Shown here: piece after piece, positions 1 to 4,807 of the stretch
Numbering within the stretch: position 1 is the stretch's first letter
How the letters are laid out: every line of letters starts with the position of its first letter
Source: an uncultured Candidatus Peregrinibacteria bacterium
GTDB taxonomy: Bacteria; Patescibacteriota; Gracilibacteria; CAIRYL01
Length of the DNA stretch: 12,694 nucleotides
Reading direction: 5' to 3'
Assembly (NCBI GenBank): GCA_903882825.1
Contig: CAIRYL010000100.1
Location: 1 to 12,694 of the forward strand
The notes under the pieces: generated by a model
The model's input: the letters and a program-made list of their open reading frames with translations, nothing else
The model's database searches: none
What the model was told of the DNA's origin: nothing
Program-made: the position numbers and the translations under genes

Positions 1-209
1 AAAATAAAAAAGGAAAAAATACTCAAAAAAGTGAAGATAATACTTTTTTCCAAAAATGCAGGAGGATGCTCAAGCCCGATAAAAAGAAGGATAATTGCAG
101 AAGCAGAAGGGAACCCTGCTACCAGTGCACCTCCCTTTCCTCCTTTTTTTTCGGTAATAACAGTAACCAAAAACGCTACCGCAGCCGTAAGAAAAATTTT
201 AAAAAGCAT
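1..209 (-). CDS. Small multi-spanning membrane protein, 5' part only (possibly DUF3147/GlpM-like)
   Basis: The gene begins at the ATG at 207-209 and runs off the left edge, leaving 69 codons. The protein opens with a hydrophobic segment (LFKIFLTAAVAFLVTVI). A short basic, glycine-rich turn follows (EKKGGKGGAL), then a second hydrophobic helix with GFPSASAIILLFIGLE, a short polar stretch, and a third hydrophobic run at the edge. A repeated unit of glycine-rich turn plus small-residue helix is typical of small inner-membrane proteins. The pattern resembles DUF3147/GlpM-like proteins, but I place it there only tentatively. No signal-peptide cleavage site is needed or seen. The start follows a U-tract and CA with no Shine-Dalgarno, like other starts here. 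An in-frame GTG lies 12 nt upstream. A structured leader precedes it. The opposite strand has an ORF over 31-507, but this reading is far more protein-like. Confidence 0.6.
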   Translation of the reverse strand, partial: MLFKIFLTAAVAFLVTVITEKKGGKGGALVAGFPSASAIILLFIGLEHPPAFLEKSIIFTFLSIFSFFI

Positions 210-211
210 TG

Positions 212-241
212 AAAAAAACACAAAACAAAAATTGTTCTGTG
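212..241 (-). terminator. Weak terminator-like hairpin before the membrane gene
   Basis: On the minus strand CACAGAACAA (241-232) pairs over ten positions, one of them G-U, with TTGTTTTGTG (228-219) around a TTT loop. Seven T's (218-212) follow directly. The form is that of an intrinsic terminator, but only three pairs are G-C, so strength is doubtful. It sits 2 nt upstream of the start codon and shares one or two bases with the 3' arm of the upstream T-box-like hairpin, so it could be an attenuator. Confidence 0.35.
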
Positions 242-275
242 TGAGACCTCGCCATGGCGGGGGGTACCATCTCAC
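241..275 (-). promoter_or_regulatory. T-box-type antiterminator-like hairpin
   Basis: Read on the minus strand, GTGAGA (275-270) pairs perfectly with TCTCAC (246-241). Immediately after the 5' arm is the seven-base bulge TGGTACC (269-263). Above it CC-C-CGC (262-257) pairs with GCG-A-GG (252-247), with one C/A mismatch, around a CATG loop. T-box riboswitch antiterminators have exactly this layout: helix A1, a 5' bulge UGGNACC that pairs with the tRNA acceptor end, then helix A2. Here N is U, which would match a tRNA with discriminator A. I cannot assign a specifier codon, and the downstream gene is not an obvious amino-acid gene. Confidence 0.35.
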
Positions 276-446
276 TTTTACCATCTTGTATTCCAACGGA
301 ATCAAAAAGGTCTTATTTGTTTTGTACAACGCGCAAAAATTTCCAAAAACGCGGTGGAGTCTTTTATTTCCGCTTATTACGGAATTTCTTTCCACTCCCC
401 TTTCTCTTTTTTTTGCAGAAGAGAGAAATACGCGGGTGATAACCGC
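276..446 (-). other. Non-coding, hairpin-rich stretch (candidate leader RNA)
   Basis: No convincing gene lies between 210 and 620. On the minus strand the stretch holds several hairpins: GCGG/CCGC (446-443 with 435-432), GTGGA/TCCAC (395-391 with 358-354) enclosing a second stem near 385-366, and a perfect ATTCC-GTT-GGAAT stem-loop (302-290) just upstream of the T-box-like element. The last has the position that stem III has in T-boxes. I could not identify stem I motifs or a promoter with confidence, so this is a structural observation only. Confidence 0.3.
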
Positions 447-567
447 TTACAGGGATTTTAAAATTCAAAATCATCTTCTGAACAGCTGTATATTTGCGTT
501 TTTATAAGGAAAAAGCAAGTACGGTTTCTGTTCTTCGTTTCTCTTTTTCTTTTTTCACATCAGGATA

Positions 568-597
568 TTGAAGAAATACTGCATCTTCGGGTATTAT
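568..597 (+). promoter_or_regulatory. Predicted sigma-70-type promoter of the aminotransferase gene
   Basis: TTGAAG (568-573) and TATTAT (592-597) are 18 nt apart. Transcription would begin near 604, giving a leader of about 17 nt that ends in a pyrimidine run directly before the ATG at 621. Confidence 0.5.
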
Positions 598-620
598 TGG
601 GATGATACTTTTCTTTTTTT

Positions 621-1808
621 ATGCCATTCCCTATTTCTGACCCCCTTAAAAATACTGCACCATACGCCTTTGCCGAAGTAGATAAATTAGTACATGCTCT
701 GCGGGAACAAGGAGTAACGCCTCTTGATTTTGGGGTTGGTGACCCAACAGAACCAACACCAGAATTTATACGAAAAGCTCTGCAAAAAGGTGCCGATATA
801 CACGCCACCAGCGGATACCCTTCTTATATTGGACAAAAAAGTTTTTTACAATCGGCGTGCGACTATATGCAACGACGATTTGGAGTGGATCTTGATATTA
901 CTACAGAAATTACTTCTAATATTGGTGCAAAAGAAGCGGTTTTTCATTTTTCATTGGGACATTTAAACGCCGGAGATTTAGTAATTATCCCTTCTCCTGG
1001 GTACCCTCCTATGCGCACTGGAACGCGTTTTTGTAGAGCAGAAATTTATTCAGTGGGACTATTTGAAGAAAATGATTTCCTGATTGATTATGAAAGTATT
1101 CCCAAGGAAATTGCCGAGCGCGCAAAAATTTTATGGCTCAATTATCCAAATTCCCCTACTGGAAAAACCGCCAGTGTAGAATGGTATACAGGGCTTATTG
1201 AGTGGGCACAGAAGTACAATATTATTTTGGCATGTGATGAAGGGTGTTATATTGATATTTATTTTCATGGAGAAAAACCACATTCTATTTTGGAAATTAC
1301 CAAAAAAGGAGTTATTTGTTTTTATTCACTCTCGAAACGAAATAATATGACCGGATACCGCATTGGGTTTGTTTGTGGAGACAAAGAACTTATTGATACT
1401 TTTAAAAAAGTAAAAACAAATATCGATTCAGGAACGCCAAATTTTGTGCAAGAAGCAGGAAGAGTGGCACTTGAAAATGACGAACATACCGAATATATGC
1501 GTCAGCAATATCAACAAAAAAAAGATATGTTATTGCCAGCACTGAAAAAAGCAGGACTTCCCACTCCAAAAGGAGATGCTACTTTTTATATTTGGCAAAA
1601 AGCGCCAGAGGGGATGACGGGAGTAGAACTCGCGAAAAAACTTCTTTCTCCAGAAATTGGAATTGTAACAACGCCTGGTGCATGGATTTCAGAAGAAGAT
1701 AGTAGAACTGGGAAAAATCCAGGAGAACACTATGTTCGGTTTGCATTGGTTGCGCCTTTATCAGACGTGGAAGAAGCAGTAAAAAGGTTAGAGAAATTAC
1801 AATTTTAA
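621..1808 (+). CDS. PLP-dependent aminotransferase, class I/II (aspartate/LL-diaminopimelate-type)
   Basis: A 395-residue fold-type I aminotransferase of normal family length. Visible landmarks are the N-terminal FGVGDPTEPTP (37-47), the YPNSPTG motif (175-181, PLP-contacting N177), CDEGCY with D206 for the pyridine nitrogen and Y210, SLSK with the Schiff-base lysine K239 in SLSKRNNMTGYRIGF, and the C-terminal YVRFA with R373 for the substrate carboxylate. All catalytic positions are intact, so it should be active in the cytosol. The family moves amino groups between an amino acid and a 2-oxo acid. Aspartate aminotransferase, LL-diaminopimelate aminotransferase (DapL) and succinyl-DAP aminotransferase (DapC) share these motifs, and I cannot choose among them. 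It is a single-gene unit with its own promoter, convergent with yggU. The ATG follows a pyrimidine run without Shine-Dalgarno. Confidence 0.88.
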   Translation: MPFPISDPLKNTAPYAFAEVDKLVHALREQGVTPLDFGVGDPTEPTPEFIRKALQKGADIHATSGYPSYIGQKSFLQSACDYMQRRFGVDLDITTEITSNIGAKEAVFHFSLGHLNAGDLVIIPSPGYPPMRTGTRFCRAEIYSVGLFEENDFLIDYESIPKEIAERAKILWLNYPNSPTGKTASVEWYTGLIEWAQKYNIILACDEGCYIDIYFHGEKPHSILEITKKGVICFYSLSKRNNMTGYRIGFVCGDKELIDTFKKVKTNIDSGTPNFVQEAGRVALENDEHTEYMRQQYQQKKDMLLPALKKAGLPTPKGDATFYIWQKAPEGMTGVELAKKLLSPEIGIVTTPGAWISEEDSRTGKNPGEHYVRFALVAPLSDVEEAVKRLEKLQF

Positions 1809-1830
1809 TGAGGAAGTATCGTCATTAAAA
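1803..1830. terminator. Bidirectional terminator-like stem between convergent genes
   Basis: TTTTAATGA (1803-1811) pairs perfectly with TCATTAAAA (1822-1830) around a 10-nt loop. The stem contains the stop codons of both convergent genes (1806-1808 plus, 1825-1827 minus). It is A/T-rich and U-flanked on both strands, so it may end transcription in both directions, though weakly. Confidence 0.45.
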
Positions 1831-2088
1831 AAATTTTACTAATTTCTTCCTTTCAGATGATCCGGAAATAATTTCCACGCTCATTTTTGTTATTTTTTTT
1901 AAAAATTTTTCAAGAACTGCATTTGCCTTCCCTTTTTCTGGCGGTGCAGAAACGAAAATTTTCCAGGTTTCGTCTTCCATTTGTTCTTTTATTTCGGTTT
2001 TTTGGGCGCTTGGAATCACCTTTATTGCCAAATAAAACGGAGGAATTTGAGATTGTATATGCGCTAAAAAAAGCTCTTCGGGAGTCAT
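1825..2088 (-). CDS. DUF167/UPF0235 family protein (YggU-like)
   Basis: An 87-residue protein with the UPF0235 signature. A beta strand, FYLAIKVIPSAQKTEI, is followed by WKIFVSAPPEKGKANAVLEKFLKKI (the conserved APPxxGKAN motif) and by VEIISGSSERKKLV (the G-x-x-S-R-x-K motif). Length and motif order are normal for the family. Molecular function is not established; these are small cytosolic alpha/beta proteins. Its ATG (2088-2086) overlaps the UGA stop of the upstream trmD-GNAT gene in an ATGA arrangement, so the two are probably translationally coupled in one transcript. Confidence 0.9.
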   Translation of the reverse strand: MTPEELFLAHIQSQIPPFYLAIKVIPSAQKTEIKEQMEDETWKIFVSAPPEKGKANAVLEKFLKKITKMSVEIISGSSERKKLVKFF

Positions 2089-3302
2089 TGTACTTTTTCA
2101 TAAAAAAGCCCGTCTTCCAGCCCTTGTGACTTTTTGTAGTGTTTTTCACTCTTCCCCACCAATCGGAACCCACATTTTTCATAAATATGAATTGCCGGAA
2201 AATTCTCTGCAAACACGTCTAAAACCACTTTTTGTACCTCTAATTCTTTAAATGCAATTTTGAGCATTTCTTTGGTTATAGCCGTTGCCAAACCTTTTCC
2301 CCAACTTTCTTTTTCCCCCAATACTATTCCAAACCGCGCTACGTGTGGGCGTTCTTTGTCTATTACGAGGGAAGTATTTCCAATGGGTTTTTTCTCGCTG
2401 TTTAAAATCGTTAAAAAAAGTCCCCACAAGTTGGTAGTCGTCCAATCGTAATACCACTGTTCATCTGCACGGCTTAAAGGCGGATTTATGGGTAAAAATT
2501 TCGTAATTTCTTCGTTATTCATCCATTTCATCCAGTGCTCAATATCACTTTCTGTATGGTTTCTCAGGAAAAAATTTCTTCCCTTCAATGGCTTTTGCGG
2601 GGAAAAAAGTTTTCGACGCAAAAATGCGACGGTTTTTTCTTCCTGGCAGAGTCCTTTCAGGTTTTCGTACCGCCAATCTTCTATTTTTGCACGGTTTCCT
2701 GAAAGTAAAATTTCTGGCACGCTTTCCCCATTCCAGACTTCTGGACGAGTATATTGCGGATATTCTTTGGCTCCAAAAAGTGAGAGCGAAAAACTTTCAT
2801 TTTCGTGCGATTCTTCTTTTCCGAGTGTTCCTGGCAAAAGCCGTGTTACCGCATCTATTACTGCCAATGCGGGAATTTCGCCTCCGGTAAAAATACTTTC
2901 GCCCACGCAAATGGTTTCGTCTACCTCTTTTTCCAAAACCCGTTCGTCTATGCCTTCGTAATGCCCACACAGTAAAATTTTAGGCGACGGATCTTTGGAA
3001 AGCCGTTCGGCGGTACGTTGGGTAAAAGGGTTTCCAGTAGGGCTTAAAAAAATTACTCGCGCGTTGGGATATGTTTCTTTTACATTTTTAATGGCGTCTG
3101 CCACGGGTTCGCACTGCATAACCATACCCGCACCTCCTCCGTATGGGCTATCATCCACTTTTTTATGAATATCTTTAGAAAAATCCCGAATATCGGTGAT
3201 TCCCACCGAAAAAACGCCTTTTTCTTGTGCTTTTTTCAGCAAAGAGCTTTGGAGAGGAGAGGTAAAAAAGCTAGGGAAAAGGGTAAGAATATGGAAGTGC
3301 AT
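2085..3302 (-). CDS. trmD: TrmD tRNA (m1G37) methyltransferase fused to a GNAT acetyltransferase domain
   Basis: A 405-residue fusion. Residues 1-225 are TrmD, a SPOUT methyltransferase that uses S-adenosylmethionine to make m1G37 beside the tRNA anticodon. It shows MHFHILTLFP, DDSPYGGGAGMVM (50-62), LSPTG (86-90), GHYEGIDER (113-121), TGGEIPAL, R154 in AVTRLLPG, and YTRPEVWNG. The position corresponding to the general base D169 of E. coli appears to be E169 (NESF). Residues about 240-405 form a GNAT domain of RimJ/RimL type: FFLRNHTESDIEHWMKWM, an acetyl-CoA loop ESWGKGLATA (332-341), and NFPAIHIYEKCGF. Usual TrmD length is about 230-260, so the second domain is a true extension in one frame. 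I chose the ATG at 3302 because TrmD homology starts there; the frame stays open upstream through a palindromic repeat. The stop is UGA. Confidence 0.9.
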   Translation of the reverse strand: MHFHILTLFPSFFTSPLQSSLLKKAQEKGVFSVGITDIRDFSKDIHKKVDDSPYGGGAGMVMQCEPVADAIKNVKETYPNARVIFLSPTGNPFTQRTAERLSKDPSPKILLCGHYEGIDERVLEKEVDETICVGESIFTGGEIPALAVIDAVTRLLPGTLGKEESHENESFSLSLFGAKEYPQYTRPEVWNGESVPEILLSGNRAKIEDWRYENLKGLCQEEKTVAFLRRKLFSPQKPLKGRNFFLRNHTESDIEHWMKWMNNEEITKFLPINPPLSRADEQWYYDWTTTNLWGLFLTILNSEKKPIGNTSLVIDKERPHVARFGIVLGEKESWGKGLATAITKEMLKIAFKELEVQKVVLDVFAENFPAIHIYEKCGFRLVGKSEKHYKKSQGLEDGLFYEKVQ

Positions 3303-3352
3303 GGGGAAGAAAGGGGTGACAGATTTTAGGATGAGGGATTTGGGATGTTCCA

Positions 3353-3433
3353 TTACCCCCCTTATAAGGGGGGTGTCCGAAGGGCGGGGGAAATTCAGAG
3401 AATTGACTATTTCTTTGCGAGGTCGTGAGGAAG
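3353..3433. repeat. REP-like palindromic intergenic repeats
   Basis: The gap between abi and trmD contains a perfect 18-bp palindrome (3356-3373): six C, TTATAA, six G. It is followed by GTCCGAAGGGCGGGGG (3375-3390), and then TTCTTTGCGAGG (3411-3422), which matches the opening of a widespread intergenic dyad also present at 6774-6850. These are typical short non-coding repeats. The trmD reading frame happens to stay open across them. Confidence 0.55.
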
Positions 3434-3435
3434 GA

Positions 3436-4335
3436 CTATGAATCATTATTTTTTTCAAAAAGTTGTAATAGATTTTTTTCCCAGGACTTATCACATCCCA
3501 TATCTAAAAGATTAACATGAGACTCCTTCATATATTGAAGTAGATTATTAACAAGTTCTGAATGAGGGCTGAGAACCTTTAAAAATAATGCTACTATATT
3601 GATGGCACTTAAAATTTTTCCATTTCCTTGGATATAATTTGTTCCTTTTGGAATTATGATCTTTTTTATCTCTCTATTCCAAAGCCTCCCGTGATGCGCA
3701 CAAATGTTTCGAATATCATTCAACATTACCAGCCAAGAGGTAATAAGACTTTCATCAAAGCCATAGTGATGAGCTATTTTTTGACGAAGTGGACGCTGTA
3801 AATTTTTAAAAATTTCAATGGCATCTCGAAAATACAGGGTTTCCATTAGTATCCAACTAGGGGGGAAATCTTTGTGATCAGAATATTTTCTATAAAACTC
3901 TTTTATTACCCCATCTTTATTTTTCATTTTATTGATGTGTTTTTGAAGCCGATCTTTGAATTTTGAATGATCAAATGTTTTGATAAAATTTTTTGAATCT
4001 ATGAACCAATACGGATTGATTGCTTCTTCTGATATCTCATTCGTCAAAAGAGATTTTAGAGAAAGCTCTATTCGTTCAATCGCATCAAAAAAAGAAGCCT
4101 TTATTTTTCTATCAAATACATACAAGTTGAGAATTTGTTCAAAGGTAATATTTTTATGAAAAATATTCGTTTTTATATCTTGAAATGATTTAAAATATGC
4201 AGAAAGGTGATAGTATCCAATAAAAGAAAGTTTATTTTTAATTAAAATTTCATCATTTACAACAAGTCCACGAGACCTTAATTTTGCTATTTGTTGCTCA
4301 ATAGATTCTGATGGTTTTTTGTAAACTTTTGACAT
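3436..4335 (-). CDS. Abi_2 (AbiD/AbiF-type) HEPN abortive-infection protein
   Basis: A 299-residue protein of usual Abi_2 length. Family landmarks in order: an N-terminal helix with SIEQQIAKLRSRGLVV, FIGYYHLSAYFKSF (38-51), LYVFDRKIKA (71-80), IERIELSLKSLL (86-97), FPPSWILMETLYF (157-169), and DIRNICAHHGRLWNR (207-221). The last carries the HEPN RNase motif R-N-x-x-x-H, with R209, N210 and H214. Family members are phage-exclusion RNases that probably cut RNA once triggered, and the Abi_2/AbiF lineage has been linked to the ancestry of Cas13. The ATG is preceded by a pyrimidine-rich run without Shine-Dalgarno. A small RNA is transcribed divergently, and the -35 box of that RNA overlaps this start codon. 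The stop is UAG. No transmembrane segment is seen. The gene separates trmD from a remnant of a trmD 5' end. Confidence 0.88.
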   Translation of the reverse strand: MSKVYKKPSESIEQQIAKLRSRGLVVNDEILIKNKLSFIGYYHLSAYFKSFQDIKTNIFHKNITFEQILNLYVFDRKIKASFFDAIERIELSLKSLLTNEISEEAINPYWFIDSKNFIKTFDHSKFKDRLQKHINKMKNKDGVIKEFYRKYSDHKDFPPSWILMETLYFRDAIEIFKNLQRPLRQKIAHHYGFDESLITSWLVMLNDIRNICAHHGRLWNREIKKIIIPKGTNYIQGNGKILSAINIVALFLKVLSPHSELVNNLLQYMKESHVNLLDMGCDKSWEKNLLQLFEKNNDS

Positions 4336-4357
4336 AGAAGAAAGAATGAAATATAAT
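4329..4357 (+). promoter_or_regulatory. Perfect consensus promoter for the abi-linked small RNA
   Basis: TTGACA (4329-4334) and TATAAT (4352-4357) are separated by exactly 17 nt, a complete consensus match. The -35 box overlaps the abi start codon (minus-strand ATG at 4335-4333). The -10 box overlaps a weak minus-strand TATATT that could serve abi. Occupancy of this promoter should therefore interfere with abi transcription. Confidence 0.85.
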
Positions 4358-4363
4358 CAGAAA

Positions 4364-4448
4364 AGCATTAGCACCTTTCACGCCTCTTTTTAAAATGCGC
4401 ACCCTGAAAGGTCATAGAAAGCCTTCTCGCAAGAGGAGGCTTTTTTTC
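4364..4448 (+). ncRNA. Small structured RNA divergent from the Abi_2 gene (candidate antitoxin/guide RNA)
   Basis: The predicted transcript starts about 7 nt after the TATAAT box and ends in a strong terminator, giving about 85 nt. Its first domain is a perfect 8-bp stem, ACCUUUCA (4373-4380) with UGAAAGGU (4405-4412), closing a 24-nt loop. The loop includes CGC/GCG and a UUUUAAAA segment. GCCUC in the loop is complementary to GAGGC in the terminator 3' arm, so alternative pairing is possible. No reading frame is visible on this strand. Abi_2 genes are known to be accompanied by conserved structured RNAs (the AbiF RNA motif), and such RNAs have been described as antitoxins. Context supports that assignment here; I could not compare this sequence with the published consensus. 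Confidence 0.65.
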
Positions 4449-4450
4449 TT
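4418..4450 (+). terminator. Strong intrinsic terminator of the abi-linked small RNA
   Basis: AGCCTTCTC (4420-4428) and GAGGAGGCT (4433-4441) form nine pairs, including one U-G, capped by a GCAA tetraloop. Two further A-U pairs can extend the base. Seven T's (4441-4447) follow, a textbook rho-independent terminator. No plus-strand protein gene precedes it, which supports a small RNA. Confidence 0.85.
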
Positions 4451-4473
4451 TCTGCTCGATTTGCCTTGGACAG

Positions 4474-4518
4474 AGAAGTAAAAAAGTCTGGAAAGAGGGT
4501 GAGGATGTGAAAGTGCAT
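4474..4518 (-). pseudogene. Remnant of a second trmD 5' end
   Basis: From an ATG at 4518-4516 the minus strand reads MHFHILTLFPDFFTS. This equals the first 15 residues of the intact TrmD (start 3302) except D for S at residue 11. At the nucleotide level the two copies differ mainly at third codon positions, so both evolved under selection on the protein before this one was broken. After codon 15 the frame shows no TrmD similarity, runs into the small RNA region and stops at 4390. It begins 6 nt after the KilA-N stop codon. The simplest reading is a trmD 5' end displaced when DNA carrying abi entered the locus. Confidence 0.7.
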
Positions 4519-4524
4519 GGGGAT

Positions 4525-4779
4525 TTAGGAGAGTTTTAAAGTGGTGGGATTCGACCACTTTGGAATTCTAACCCCCACGAATTCGAGGGGGTTAAAATAT
4601 TCGTTATGGAGTCGTTCCCAAATTCCAAGATATTCAATGATATCTTTCCTCCTCATCCAGCTCGCAATAAGGATATTGGCATCGCCAAATTTTTTCCCCA
4701 TGTCCGTAAGAGAAATATATTTTTCTCCTGCGGTTTCTAAAATACGGATAGGATTGCCTTGAACGGTTATGGAGGGCAT
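4525..4779 (-). CDS. Short KilA-N domain protein, probably C-terminally truncated
   Basis: An 84-residue protein. Residues about 18-68 match the start of a KilA-N domain: YISLTDMGKKFGD (20-32), then ILIASWMRRKDIIEYLGIWERLHNEYFNPLEF. KilA-N is a DNA-binding domain found in phage and accessory genes, usually in proteins of 200 residues or more and followed by a conserved FxGFRxxAGxNSF-like segment. Here the sequence after NPLEF does not follow that pattern (VGVRIPKWSNPTTLKLS) and stops, so the domain looks cut short. The 3' part of the gene contains two inverted repeats (4537-4561 and 4568-4591), suggesting foreign or repeat DNA fused to the frame. It lies 25 nt after the KAP NTPase stop and is probably co-transcribed with it. 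A small functional regulator is possible; a decaying fragment is equally possible. Confidence 0.65.
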   Translation of the reverse strand: MPSITVQGNPIRILETAGEKYISLTDMGKKFGDANILIASWMRRKDIIEYLGIWERLHNEYFNPLEFVGVRIPKWSNPTTLKLS

Positions 4780-4789
4780 AGGGAAGGGA

Positions 4790-4807
4790 TGAAATTTTAA
4801 AATTTCA
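4790..4807. repeat. 18-bp perfect A/T palindrome
   Basis: TGAAATTTTAAAATTTCA is fully self-complementary. It spans the UGA stop of the KAP gene and most of the 25-nt gap to the KilA-N start. It could be an operator or a processing hairpin; no T-run makes it a clear terminator. Confidence 0.5.

Noticed and set aside
241..280. Reading the 241-275 hairpin as a plus-strand terminator
   Set aside because: Only four T's follow on that strand and no plus-strand gene precedes it; the T-box-like reading on the minus strand explains the bulge better.
31..507. Plus-strand open frame of 158 codons starting with GTG
   Set aside because: The product lacks any protein-like pattern, and the opposite strand encodes a convincing membrane protein over the same bases, with a structured leader above it.
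3303..3494. 64-residue N-terminal extension of TrmD
   Set aside because: TrmD homology starts at MHFHILTLFP. The upstream frame runs through a palindromic repeat and into the abi gene.
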